Shown here: positions 26,491-35,371 of the stretch, piece by piece
Position numbering within the stretch: position 1 is the stretch's first letter
Layout of the letters: each line of letters opens with the position of its first letter
Origin: Bradyrhizobium sp. CIAT3101
GTDB lineage: Bacteria > Pseudomonadota > Alphaproteobacteria > Rhizobiales > Xanthobacteraceae
Assembly (NCBI RefSeq): GCF_029714945.1
Contig: NZ_CP121634.1
Coordinates: 6,965,001 to 7,029,000, forward strand
Reading direction: 5' to 3'
DNA length: 64,000 nucleotides
Program-made: the position numbers and the translations under genes
The notes under the pieces: model-generated
Told to the model about the DNA's origin: nothing
Seen by the model: the letters and a program-made list of their open reading frames with translations, nothing else
The model's database searches: none

Positions 26491-27804
26491 TCAGGCCGCT
26501 TCACGCTTAGGTGTCAGCTGCCCATCGTGTTGCGTCAAAAAGGCGTCAAGCTCGCCATGTTCAGACACAACATCGAGTGGTCTAGCCGCATAGGCCGTGC
26601 CGTCTTTGATGGTCTGCTTGAACTTTGCGAGGCTTGCGTCGTCCTGCACAATGTCCAGTATTCGGCGGCGTGCACGAACGATGCCAATGTCCGCATTCAC
26701 AAGGAACTCCTTGCCCCGGTCGACAATGCGACCGCTGCTACCTTCGAGCGCAAGCATTCCTTCCTGCATGGCCCGGTCTTGATCGTTAAGACCATGGATG
26801 CCGGTCGGGCTGGACAGGCTCTGCCCTTCCCGGTTGATTAGGTAGTTGTTCTGGGCCGTGCGGACGGGAACGTACGTGTCGATGATCGCCCCAGTATTCA
26901 GCTTGAAGGGCTGATACGTGCTCTCTGGCGGGAATGCGAGGCCCTTTCCGACGTAGTCCAGGAAGGCCTCTGGCAAGTCGCCCTTATCATAGTAGTTAAA
27001 GTCCCACGTGTACGTGTTGTGATCGTCAATCGGAATGAACGCGCGACCGCCAATTGGGAAATCTGCGCTGGGAATGGAGCTGAACGCGGGCACCATGAAC
27101 TGAGATACACGCCAGTAGAACTGGCGCTCGGCGTTTCGGCGCGCGATCGCAAGGACGCCGATAGCCGTGTTCTTGGCGTACAGCTTCGGCGACAGGTCCG
27201 AGGCGGAATAGTGTTGATGTACCGGCGATGTAGCCATGGTGGCCGGATTGGTATGAAGGATCGAAACGTGCGAGCTGTCGAGCTCGCCCTCCATGCCTTG
27301 GAGCCAGTTGGACTCCTGGATCCAGACCGTTGCATTTCGCTGCGATTTGGGCAGGCCCATCCACGGAAATTTCGGCAGTTCCGGCGGCGCATCTTGCCCC
27401 ATATAGACCCAGATGACGTCTGCCTGCTCCGCCGCCGTATAGGACTTGATCTTGACTTTGGTACAGACCGCCTTGTCTGACTCGTTCTGCATGTCCAAAC
27501 ACTGGCCGGACTTATCGTACAGCCATCCGTGGTAGGCACAACGAATTCCCTGCTCCTCAACCCGTCCATAGAAGAGCGGCGCCAGCCTGTGGGCGCAGTT
27601 CGCCTGCACAATACCGACCTGTCCATTTCCACTGCGGAAAGCGAGAAGTTCCTCACCGAGGAGCTTCAGACGTACCGGCGCGCAGCCCGGCTTCGGCAGT
27701 TGTGCGGACAGCAACGCCGGAAGCCAAACGGAGCGAAAGAGCTCGCCGACCTTGGTGCCAGGCCCCACATGAGAAAGAACATCAACTTGGTTGGTACGTG
27801 ACAT
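26491..27804 (-). CDS. Rieske non-heme iron oxygenase, alpha subunit
   Basis: 437 residues from ATG 27804 (an ATG at 27813 sits directly on the ribosome-binding site and is less likely). Rieske ligands: Cys70, His72, Cys89, His92 in 'ANCAHRLAPL' and 'IRCAYHGWLYDKSGQC'. The mononuclear-iron site is in 'GELDSSHVSILHTNP' (Asp176, His179, His184). No small beta subunit is encoded, so it resembles the phthalate 4,5-dioxygenase/vanillate demethylase/LigX-type homotrimers. Those hydroxylate or demethylate aromatic acids. Electron partners follow directly downstream. Substrate unknown. Confidence 0.9.
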   Translation of the reverse strand: MSRTNQVDVLSHVGPGTKVGELFRSVWLPALLSAQLPKPGCAPVRLKLLGEELLAFRSGNGQVGIVQANCAHRLAPLFYGRVEEQGIRCAYHGWLYDKSGQCLDMQNESDKAVCTKVKIKSYTAAEQADVIWVYMGQDAPPELPKFPWMGLPKSQRNATVWIQESNWLQGMEGELDSSHVSILHTNPATMATSPVHQHYSASDLSPKLYAKNTAIGVLAIARRNAERQFYWRVSQFMVPAFSSIPSADFPIGGRAFIPIDDHNTYTWDFNYYDKGDLPEAFLDYVGKGLAFPPESTYQPFKLNTGAIIDTYVPVRTAQNNYLINREGQSLSSPTGIHGLNDQDRAMQEGMLALEGSSGRIVDRGKEFLVNADIGIVRARRRILDIVQDDASLAKFKQTIKDGTAYAARPLDVVSEHGELDAFLTQHDGQLTPKREAA

Positions 27805-27826
27805 GGTCAGCATCCTTTCAAAGTTG

Positions 27827-28597
27827 TCAGAGGGTGAGGAAACCGCCATCGACTGGCAGCATCACCCCATTCACGAAACTCGCCATTGGCGAGGCAAGAA
27901 ATACTACAGGACCGGCGACCTCGTCAGCGCGTCCGAACCTCTTCATCGGAGTATGAGATAGAACGAAAGCCACGCGATCTGGATTTGCGCGAGACGCTTC
28001 CGTTTGTGGTGTTTCGATGAATCCAGGAGCCACTCCGTTGACCCGAATCCCATATTGGGCGAACTCCACGGCCAGAGCCTTAGTCAACATAAGAACCGCG
28101 CCCTTGCTCGTCGTGTACGCGCTGGTGTCATTGGGCGCCGCCGTGAAGGACTGGATCGAACCCAAGTTGATGATGCAGCCACGCGTCTGCTTTAGCTGCT
28201 CCAAAAACGCGGTTATTCCGAACATCACGCCATCAAGGTTGACAGCCATGATGCTCCGCCACGTCTCAACGTGGTTCGGGGCCCCGACTAAACCTCTACG
28301 ATGAATTCCCGCATTGTTGACGAGTATCGAGATGTCGCCAGCAAGCGCCTTCACCTGGGCCGCTACGCGCACAGCATCCGCAGCATCGGATACGTCCCAC
28401 GCGACCGGCCACGCCGTTCCGCCGCGTCGTTGAATTTCGTTCGCCGTTGCCTCGATCGTCCCAGCGTTGATGTCGCATACCACGACGCGCGCGCCGGCCT
28501 TGGCCAACGCCAAGGCAATCTCTCTGCCCATACCTTGACCAGCACCGGTTACAACTGCTGCTTGACCGTCCAGGAGTGGCTTACCGTCCAAGTCCAT
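27827..28597 (-). CDS. Short-chain dehydrogenase/reductase
   Basis: 256 residues. 'AAVVTGAGQGMGREIALALA' is the glycine-rich cofactor loop, Asp in 'ARVVVCDINAGTI' favours NAD, and 'SILVNNAGIHRRGL' and the Ser-Tyr-Lys site 'NLGSIQSFTAAPNDTSAYTT' + 'SKGAV' complete a classical SDR. The C-terminus 'ASFVNGVMLPVDGGFLTL' is typical of the FabG-like group. It lies 22 bp upstream of the Rieske oxygenase start, so is cotranscribed. It could dehydrogenate the cis-diol made by the oxygenase, or another alcohol. Confidence 0.85.
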   Translation of the reverse strand: MDLDGKPLLDGQAAVVTGAGQGMGREIALALAKAGARVVVCDINAGTIEATANEIQRRGGTAWPVAWDVSDAADAVRVAAQVKALAGDISILVNNAGIHRRGLVGAPNHVETWRSIMAVNLDGVMFGITAFLEQLKQTRGCIINLGSIQSFTAAPNDTSAYTTSKGAVLMLTKALAVEFAQYGIRVNGVAPGFIETPQTEASRANPDRVAFVLSHTPMKRFGRADEVAGPVVFLASPMASFVNGVMLPVDGGFLTL

Positions 28598-28640
28598 GAT
28601 TATCGTTCCTAGGTCGTTCTACTCTGTTAGACGCGCCTAA

Positions 28641-29336
28641 TCAGATCGTGAGCCATCGATGGCGGATCTCGTCACCATTGGTTCTGAAGCCTTCGCCGGT
28701 CACAGTCTCGACGATTCTTCCCTTGGACATGACAAGAATCCGATCGGCCACGTTCTCCGTAAGATTCAAGTTCTGCTCGACCAGAAGAACTGCAACTCCC
28801 TCGGCCTTCAGGCGACGAATTACATCTCCAATCTGATCCACAACCTTCGGCGCGAGGCCCTGAGTTGGCTCATCAAGCATCAATACTTTGACGTCCGTTA
28901 CGAGCGCACGGGCGATGGCCAGCATCTGCTGCTCCCCACCCGACAGCGCACGCCCGAGGTTCTGGGATCGCTCCCGCAGGTTCGGAAATAGCTCAAGAAG
29001 GCGCTCCTCCGTCCACACCTGCGGGGGGCGACGCTGACCGACGCGCAAATTCTCCAACACAGTCAAAGTCGGAAAGATCTGTCGACCTTCGGGTACGTAG
29101 CCGATGCCAGCACGAACCACATCATGGACCTGCTTTCGGCTAAGATCCTTGCCATCAAGCGAAATCCTGCCGGCCGACACGGCCAAGAAGCCGAGTATCG
29201 CCTTCAATGTCGTGGTCTTGCCAACGCCATTGCGTCCGATAATCGCGGTAACCTGTCCCGCAGGTGCCTCCAGGTTGACCCCGAACAATACCTTGCCGCT
29301 GCCATAGCCCGCCTCCAGACCATCAAGGTGCAACAT
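28641..29336 (-). CDS. Branched-chain-type ABC transporter ATPase, LivF-like
   Basis: 231 residues. Walker A 'IGRNGVGKTTTLKAIL', signature 'LSGGEQQMLAIARAL', Walker B 'KVLMLDEPTQGLAPKVVDQI', typical short LivF form. It overlaps the upstream livG-like gene by 14 bp. One of two ATPases of the importer encoded by 28641-33162. Here the importer lies within a catabolic cluster, so an aromatic acid or similar compound is a likelier substrate than leucine. Confidence 0.9.
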   Translation of the reverse strand: MLHLDGLEAGYGSGKVLFGVNLEAPAGQVTAIIGRNGVGKTTTLKAILGFLAVSAGRISLDGKDLSRKQVHDVVRAGIGYVPEGRQIFPTLTVLENLRVGQRRPPQVWTEERLLELFPNLRERSQNLGRALSGGEQQMLAIARALVTDVKVLMLDEPTQGLAPKVVDQIGDVIRRLKAEGVAVLLVEQNLNLTENVADRILVMSKGRIVETVTGEGFRTNGDEIRHRWLTI

Positions 29337-30081
29337 TTCCCGCTCCTAGGTACGCTTGTTGCACGACCGGATCAGCCTTCACTGCAGCGGGTAAACCATC
29401 CGCAATTTTCGTGCCCCGATCGAGCACTACAATGCGATGCGCAAGTCCAAAGACGACTTCCAGATCATGCTCAACGAGCAGAACAGCGATGTGGGTATCC
29501 TTCAGCAAGGACTTGAGCAATTCCACCGTGCCGCGTGTCTCTTCGACTGACATTCCCTGCGTCGGTTCATCCAACAGCAGAAGTTTAGGTCGCATTGCCA
29601 AAGCGACCGCAATTTCAGTTAGCCGTTGGTCTCCGTGCGACAACTGACCAGCGAGTGAATTGGCCCTTTCGCGCAAACCTACTTTGACTAGCCATTCGAG
29701 TGCTTCGCTCGTTGTAGATTCATGAAGGGACTTTGAGAACAACGGATGACTACGCGCCGAGTTGCAAGCCTGCACCGCCAGCCTGACATTCTCGAGAACT
29801 GTGAGGCTGGGGAACAGCGTCGTGATCTGATAGGTTCTGCTCAGACCACGACGAGTGAGAGCCGCAGCGGACAGACTATCCACCCGATCGCCGCAAAACG
29901 ACACAGCGCCTGAGGTCTTCTGTATCCTACCGGCAATCAGATCGAACAGAGTAGACTTGCCGGCGCCATTCGGTCCGATTAGCGCGACGACCTCGCCAGT
30001 TCCAACGACGATATCGACATCACTCACCGCAGCAAGTGCGCCCCACTTCTTGGTCAATCCCTTGCACTCAAGAAGCGACAT
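29323..30081 (-). CDS. Branched-chain-type ABC transporter ATPase, LivG-like
   Basis: 252 residues. Walker A 'LIGPNGAGKSTLFDLIAGRI', Q-loop region 'RTYQITTLFPSLTVLENVRL', signature 'LSHGDQRLTEIAVALA', Walker B 'KLLLLDEPTQGMS'. The signature LSHGDQ matches the LivG subgroup. Start and stop overlap its neighbours by 14 bp each, indicating tight coupling in the livF-G-M-H operon. Confidence 0.9.
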   Translation of the reverse strand: MSLLECKGLTKKWGALAAVSDVDIVVGTGEVVALIGPNGAGKSTLFDLIAGRIQKTSGAVSFCGDRVDSLSAAALTRRGLSRTYQITTLFPSLTVLENVRLAVQACNSARSHPLFSKSLHESTTSEALEWLVKVGLRERANSLAGQLSHGDQRLTEIAVALAMRPKLLLLDEPTQGMSVEETRGTVELLKSLLKDTHIAVLLVEHDLEVVFGLAHRIVVLDRGTKIADGLPAAVKADPVVQQAYLGAGNVAP

Positions 30082-31033
30082 GATTCATCTCCAGGCGGCT
30101 CGCTTTCCGCAAAGCGAGGGCGTTCGAGATTGAGGACTTGATCCCCCAGAGACCATTCGGAGCAACCACGACAACGATCATGAACAGCAGTCCCATAAAG
30201 AGCGGCCAACTCGTTGCTATTGCACTCAATTGATGCCCGCCGATCACCATCAACGCCGCACCGATCATCGGGCCGATCAGTGTCCCGCTACCGCCAAGCA
30301 CCACAGCAACGAGAACGTAGCCGGATAGTGTCCAATGAAGGAGTTCAGGCGAAACGAACAACAAGAAGCCGGCATGGAGCGCGCCTGCCAAACCAGCGCC
30401 TGTATTCGAGATCACGAACGCAGCCAGCCGAAGCTGACGCGGCTCGTAGCCGATCGCGATAGCCCGCTTCTCGTTCTCTCGAACGGCAACAATAGCCGTC
30501 CCCATAGGAGAGCGAACGAACCTGCTCGCGAGCCATGCGGTACCCACCACAAGGGTCACAGTGAGCCAGTAATAGCCGTCACGGGATTCCAGTCCAGCAA
30601 ATCCCCAAGGCCCCGGGTTTCGGATAAGTCCCGAAATTCCGTCCGAGCCTCCGGTTACGGCATTCCATTTGAAAGCAACCGCAAACGCCAGCTGCGCAAA
30701 CGCAAGCGTGAGCATCGCGAATGCGACGCCGCTTGCCCTGGTGCAGAGCCAACCGATCGGGATGGACAGGATGAACACCGCAACCACCGCAATCAAGATG
30801 GCGATCGGCAGTGGCAACTTACCGACGACCAAAGCGAAGGCCGCCACGTAAGCTCCGACCCCGTAGGGCGCCGCGTGCCCAAACGAGAACATACGGGCGT
30901 AGCCCACTTGGACATCGAGACTCATCGCAAACAGGGCGAAGATCAGGATCTCGGTCAAAAGGGTAACGTGAAAGCCGGGAAGAAAGAACGGCGCCGACAA
31001 TAGAAGTGCGACGACTGGTACTGCGTACTTCAT
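30068..31033 (-). CDS. Branched-chain-type ABC transporter permease, LivM-like
   Basis: 321 residues with about nine hydrophobic segments. Typical LivM blocks: 'FALFAMSLDVQVGYARMFSF', 'GHAAPYGVGAYVAAFAL', 'TGGSDGISG', and 'AIAIGYEPRQLRLAAFVISN', which includes the coupling loop. Inner-membrane subunit. Shares one base with the LivH-like gene upstream and 14 bases with LivG. Confidence 0.9.
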   Translation of the reverse strand: MKYAVPVVALLLSAPFFLPGFHVTLLTEILIFALFAMSLDVQVGYARMFSFGHAAPYGVGAYVAAFALVVGKLPLPIAILIAVVAVFILSIPIGWLCTRASGVAFAMLTLAFAQLAFAVAFKWNAVTGGSDGISGLIRNPGPWGFAGLESRDGYYWLTVTLVVGTAWLASRFVRSPMGTAIVAVRENEKRAIAIGYEPRQLRLAAFVISNTGAGLAGALHAGFLLFVSPELLHWTLSGYVLVAVVLGGSGTLIGPMIGAALMVIGGHQLSAIATSWPLFMGLLFMIVVVVAPNGLWGIKSSISNALALRKASRLEMNHVAS

Positions 31034-31902
31034 TAGTCTTGCTCTCCGAACAATCCGCCAGGCCGATACAGAAGCACCCCAATCATCAGCAGATAGGTCG
31101 CAACTAGTGCCAATTCCGGAAGATAGAAATTGCCGAACGTCTGCGTGAGCGCGACCAGGACGCTACCAGCAACAGAGCCGAACAAGCTCCCCATGCCGCC
31201 GATCATGACGATAACAAACGAGTCTATGATTGCCGCCCCGCCCATGCCGATGTAGCCCGTAATCAGCGGCACCGCGAGATAGCCACCGAGACCCGCGAAC
31301 GCGCAGCCAACGGCAAACGTCAGCGACCTCATCAGCCCGACGTCGATCCCGAGCGCCTGGGTCATTTCCGCATTCTGGGCGATCGCCCGGATCAACAATC
31401 CCAATCGCGTGCGCAAGAACACGTAAGTGAGCGCCAACAGAACGAGGATCCCCCACAAGATCAAAAAGATCCGATATGCAGGATAAGGTTCGTCGCCAAT
31501 CCACAGCACTCCGGAAAGTATTTCGGGAAGCTCTACGTCGCGAGTGTTTGGCCCCCAAATAAGCCGGATCGACTCGCTCAAAACCAAGCTCAAGCCGAAT
31601 GTGATCAGCAAAAAGCTACCACCATCTCGTCGATAAAGCCGCCGCAGGAGGGTGAACTCGAAAATGCAGCCCAGGAGACCCGCGGCAAACGGCGCGACTA
31701 ACAATCCCACCCAGAAAGTCCCGAGGAGAGCAGCTGCCGATATGCCGCAATAGGCTCCAAACATATAGATCGCACCATGAGCAAAATTCATGATGCGCAA
31801 TATTCCAAAAATAAGAGTGAGGCCCATAGTCAGCATCGCAAGCAACGACGCCAAAGCGAGGGTGTTCAAAGTCAGATTGAGCAAGACTTGCCAAGAGATC
31901 AT
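31033..31902 (-). CDS. Branched-chain-type ABC transporter permease, LivH-like
   Basis: 289 residues, highly hydrophobic. Starts with 'LASLLAMLTMGLTLIFGILR' and 'IMNFAHGAIYMFGAYCGISA', the hallmark LivH N-terminus, and ends 'LYRPGGLFGEQD'. Contains the coupling helix 'RAIAQNAEMTQALGIDVGLM'. It pairs with LivM to form the membrane channel. First gene after the substrate-binding protein, with a 54 bp gap. Confidence 0.9.
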   Translation of the reverse strand: MISWQVLLNLTLNTLALASLLAMLTMGLTLIFGILRIMNFAHGAIYMFGAYCGISAAALLGTFWVGLLVAPFAAGLLGCIFEFTLLRRLYRRDGGSFLLITFGLSLVLSESIRLIWGPNTRDVELPEILSGVLWIGDEPYPAYRIFLILWGILVLLALTYVFLRTRLGLLIRAIAQNAEMTQALGIDVGLMRSLTFAVGCAFAGLGGYLAVPLITGYIGMGGAAIIDSFVIVMIGGMGSLFGSVAGSVLVALTQTFGNFYLPELALVATYLLMIGVLLYRPGGLFGEQD

Positions 31903-31956
31903 CTACGCACCCCTCGAAATCCCAGCCCCTTCAGAAAGAAGCTGGATCTCCGCGCC

Positions 31957-33162
31957 TCAGTAAGTGTCCTTACGGCAACCGGGCATCACCGCATCAATCG
32001 CATAGGCGTTGCCAATCTTCGGCACCGGGTACGCCACCTGGTCGGTCTTCTCGACCTTGGCAATGAAGACCTGCTGCTCGGCCTGATGGTCGCAGGCGCG
32101 CATCTTCACCTTGCCCTTGACGCTATCGAGTTCCAGCCCCTCGAGAGCAACCCGCACAGCGGTGGCGTCCGTAGAATTGCTCCGGCGGATTGCCTCAGCC
32201 AGGAACGCGAGTGCCTGCCATTGCTCACCCTCATAAGTATCCGGAACATCGTTGTACTCGGCCTTAAACAACCGAACGAACTCCGCATTCCCGGGCGCGT
32301 CATATCCAAAATTATACTGACTAACGCCGTATAGTCCGACCGCAGCATCTCCAAGGGGCCTGATATTCAGAATATCCAAGACCTCTGTTACAAGTTGCAT
32401 TCGATCGGCCAAACGGTACTGGGCGGCCTGCTTAAGGAAGGCTGTCGCATCATCTCCGCTCATCGCGATGTAGAGCACTTCGGGATTGGCCTCCCTGATC
32501 CTGGCAATGAAGCTGGAATAATCTTTGGTACCCAAAGGAGACAGTACTTGTCCTACGACCTCCTTCTTCAGATCAGCTATGAGCTTCTCAAAAGTCGCAA
32601 CGCTGCTTTTGCCCCAAGCATAATCTTGCGCAATCGCGAAGTGACGCTTCTTAGGCGAGTCCGCCAACCAGAGAGCAATCGTCCTCGCACGCATAGGCCC
32701 AGACGTACATGAGCGGAATGCATTCGGCACAAAGTTGGCGGCAGTCATTGACCCGACTCCGCTAATGCTTCCGACGTAGATGGTATTCCAGTCGTTGAGA
32801 CGCGGCATCACTGCCAGCGATTCAGGGCTCGAAATGATGCCCGTGATCAAATTCACCCCGCCGCGCTCGACAAGCTCTGTTACCTTACGCACACACGCAG
32901 CAGGATCGCCCTGCGTATCCTCATAGATGAATTCGACGGGCCGACCATTGATGCCACCTTTGGCGTTCACGGTCTTGGCGAACAGGCGGCACGACCGCTG
33001 CACCTGCTGACCCAGCGCGGCCCAGTTGCCGGTAATTCCGGTCGGAACCCCAATCCGGATAGGCCCCGCCTCCGCCCTAGCCGGCTTGAGAAGCCCCGGG
33101 AGTAACGCGCTCCCGGAAACGGCAGCTGAACTGACCAAAAGCGATCTTCTGCTTATTGACAT
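31957..33162 (-). CDS. ABC transporter substrate-binding protein, Tat-type signal
   Basis: 401 residues from ATG 33162, chosen because GGGGAGG lies six bases upstream. The N-terminus 'MSISRRSLLVSSAAVSGSAL' followed by 'LPGLLKPARA' has the twin-arginine signal SRRSLL, suggesting Tat export. The mature part is a type I periplasmic binding protein of the LivK/urea/amide family: 'IRIGVPTGITGNWAALGQQV', 'TVNAKGGINGRPVEFIYEDT', 'VNLITGIISSPESLAVMPRL'. Periplasmic receptor for the LivHMGF importer; ligand unknown. It probably heads the transporter operon. Confidence 0.9.
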   Translation of the reverse strand: MSISRRSLLVSSAAVSGSALLPGLLKPARAEAGPIRIGVPTGITGNWAALGQQVQRSCRLFAKTVNAKGGINGRPVEFIYEDTQGDPAACVRKVTELVERGGVNLITGIISSPESLAVMPRLNDWNTIYVGSISGVGSMTAANFVPNAFRSCTSGPMRARTIALWLADSPKKRHFAIAQDYAWGKSSVATFEKLIADLKKEVVGQVLSPLGTKDYSSFIARIREANPEVLYIAMSGDDATAFLKQAAQYRLADRMQLVTEVLDILNIRPLGDAAVGLYGVSQYNFGYDAPGNAEFVRLFKAEYNDVPDTYEGEQWQALAFLAEAIRRSNSTDATAVRVALEGLELDSVKGKVKMRACDHQAEQQVFIAKVEKTDQVAYPVPKIGNAYAIDAVMPGCRKDTY

Positions 33163-33280
33163 TATAACCTCCCCAGAGAATGGAGCCGCCGTTGGCACTA
33201 TATCTCTATGGCAGCCAATCTAGCTTCGTTTAATAGTGTAGTCAACATACCTATCTGACGAATATAGGGGATATAGCAAC

Positions 33281-34030
33281 TCAATCGATGTAAGAGATTG
33301 TTTCGCCAAAATTAAAGAGCTCGGGCCCGACAGGCGACTGACGCTCTTCCTCGATGTGAGCTGCCAGCCCTGCGCAGCGCCCGACTGCCGCAACCGACCG
33401 CATGGCTCCGACTGGAAACTCAATTTCATGAAGAACGGCACCTAACGCACCGGTGACGTTGAGTGTAATGTGCCGCTTGGCGTCCTTGTCGATAGCCGCG
33501 CTTAGTAACTTGATCAGAGAGATGTAGTCGCCCGTCACTCCCGCGTCACCGGCAATCTTGAAGAGACGTTCAGCCCTAGGATCGCCTGAAGTGTATTGCT
33601 GGTGACCGAAGCCGGGAATGCGCCGTTTTTGCTTCTTGAAGTCTTGGACCACCTGATCGGCCCAGGTAGCCTTCTCACCTTCAAAGGCCATTCCGTCGCT
33701 TAAGATGCGGCCAGCACCAGTCATCGTACCCGCAAAGCGGTTGCCTACCATCAGAATGCCAGCAGCCAAGGGAATTTGCACGTCGTCTGGATTTGAATCT
33801 GCCACCAGGCGAGCGACGAGCGCCCCGGGCGTGAGCCCATGATCCATGAGAATCAAAAGGGCTGCATCGAGGACCTTGGTCTGAGCTTCCGTCGGGCGAC
33901 GCCCCGTCACGATAAAATAGAACCCCTGCGTAAAGGTCATCTCGCCGACGACGTGAGACAGCGCATCGCACCCTCTCATTCGCAGACGAGCGACATCGTT
34001 CGGATGACTGCCAATCCTGGTTGTGGCCAT
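33281..34030 (-). CDS. Citrate synthase/citryl-CoA lyase-like protein, short form
   Basis: 249 residues from ATG 34030 (AAGGTAG upstream). It resembles the C-terminal large-domain part of citrate synthase: 'HPNDVARLRMRGCDALSHVV', 'ILMDHGLTPGALVARLVADS', 'AGAGRILSDG'-type 'MTGAGRILSDGMAFEG', 'RIPGFGHQQYTSGDPRAERL' and 'EFPVGAMRSVAAVGRCAGLA'. Length is well below citrate synthase (about 430) but normal for stand-alone citryl-CoA lyase-like proteins found next to CoA transferases. Reaction probably cleavage or formation of a 3-hydroxy-3-carboxyacyl-CoA. It sits 51 bp after the CoA transferase, same strand. Confidence 0.7.
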   Translation of the reverse strand: MATTRIGSHPNDVARLRMRGCDALSHVVGEMTFTQGFYFIVTGRRPTEAQTKVLDAALLILMDHGLTPGALVARLVADSNPDDVQIPLAAGILMVGNRFAGTMTGAGRILSDGMAFEGEKATWADQVVQDFKKQKRRIPGFGHQQYTSGDPRAERLFKIAGDAGVTGDYISLIKLLSAAIDKDAKRHITLNVTGALGAVLHEIEFPVGAMRSVAAVGRCAGLAAHIEEERQSPVGPELFNFGETISYID

Positions 34031-34081
34031 TTCTCTACCTTTCTAAGCTCGGAAACCGTTTGCGCGAGAGCGTAGAGCCTA

Positions 34082-35260
34082 CTATCCGCGCTGCAACTCC
34101 AGGATCGCTTCCGTGGAGTAACCCAGTGGACCGAGAACCTCAGCCGCGTGCTCATTGAGGTCGGGAGCAGCATTCAACGGCTGGTCCGTACGGCTCCTGT
34201 CGTACCGAACCGGACGCCTGATGGTGATGTGCGGACCATGGACGGGATGGCTTATCTCGGTAAACGTATCTAGATGACGCACCTGGGCATCATCCATCAC
34301 CTCTTGCAAGGTAAGGATCGGCGCATGAGGAACGTCGTTATCAACCAAACGATCAATCCAATATTTGCGTTCTTGCGTTTTAGCCGTAGCCCCGAGCTCC
34401 TGCGCCAGCTGCTCGTAGTTCTCCATACGGCCAGCGCGGCTCTCAAACCTTGGATCAGAACCTAAGTCCGATCGATCGAACGCCTTCTGGACACCAATCC
34501 AGAATTTGGTTGGCGAGGACATATGAATTGCCAAAAGGGCGCCATCGTTGCAGCGCAACGCGTAGGACTGCGATGCCCTTACTCGCATCAGCGGATCCGG
34601 CTTGATCCCGGCCATGGTATAATTCGCAAACGGATCAGCGATGAAGGCGATGGCCGATTCCAGCATGTTCAGCTGAATTGTCCTCGCCGTGCCGGTTCTT
34701 TCGCGCTCGAACAACGCCCCTAAGACGGCGTAGCTCGCATACATCCCGGTAAGATTGTCGACTACAGAGGGCCCTGTGATTTGCCCCTCTGCCCCGAGCA
34801 TCAGGCCCGAGATCCCGCTCAGCGCCTGGCCGACCGCATCATACGCGGGACGATCGGCATAAGGCCCCGTGTCGCCGAAGCCGGTGATCGAACAAATTAT
34901 GAGGCGCGGACTCGCCTCGCGCAGGCGTGCTACCCCAAGGCCCAGCCGGTCCATGACGCCTGCTCGAAAGTTTTCGATAAGAACGTCGGCGGTCCCAATC
35001 AGCTTGAGGAATGCTTCGCGCCCCTTCTCGTCCTTGAGGTTGAGAACAACGCTCCTCTTGTTCCGATTATACGTGCAGAAGTAGGGGCTATAGTTTCCCC
35101 CCCGAAACGACCTAAAGGGATCTCCATCGGGGGGATTTTCCACCTTGATGACGTCTGCCCCCAGATCGGCAAGCATAGTACCTGCAAGCGGTCCAGTGAT
35201 CATCGCAGTGAGCTCGATGATCCTAATACCTGTGAGGGAGCTGCGCGCGTCTTTGTCCAT
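34082..35260 (-). CDS. CaiB/BaiF family CoA transferase
   Basis: 392 residues. Family III CoA transferase: N-terminal 'LTGIRIIELTAMITGPLAGT', 'MLADLGADVIKVENPPDGDP', 'YNRNKRSVVLNLKDEKGREA', catalytic Asp region 'LIENFRAGVMDRLGLG', and 'ITGFGDTGPYADRPAYDAVG'. It moves CoA between an acyl-CoA and a free acid (often succinyl-CoA as donor), which would activate a carboxylic acid for the adjacent citrate-lyase-like enzyme. The promoter must lie in 35261-35371, shared with the divergent hydrolase gene. Confidence 0.9.
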   Translation of the reverse strand: MDKDARSSLTGIRIIELTAMITGPLAGTMLADLGADVIKVENPPDGDPFRSFRGGNYSPYFCTYNRNKRSVVLNLKDEKGREAFLKLIGTADVLIENFRAGVMDRLGLGVARLREASPRLIICSITGFGDTGPYADRPAYDAVGQALSGISGLMLGAEGQITGPSVVDNLTGMYASYAVLGALFERERTGTARTIQLNMLESAIAFIADPFANYTMAGIKPDPLMRVRASQSYALRCNDGALLAIHMSSPTKFWIGVQKAFDRSDLGSDPRFESRAGRMENYEQLAQELGATAKTQERKYWIDRLVDNDVPHAPILTLQEVMDDAQVRHLDTFTEISHPVHGPHITIRRPVRYDRSRTDQPLNAAPDLNEHAAEVLGPLGYSTEAILELQRG

Positions 35261-35371
35261 GATTAGCCCGCTCGATTTGGTTGCATTTCACCGCCACTTC
35301 AGAAAGGATATATTGGAAAACTACCTTTGTCGACAGATATTCTTTTTGTTGGGATGGAGCACTGGGTCGCC

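Noticed and set aside
30335..31003. 222-codon plus-strand frame opposite the LivM-like gene
   Set aside because: Shadow frame rich in Arg, His and Gln, typical of antisense to a hydrophobic membrane-protein gene.
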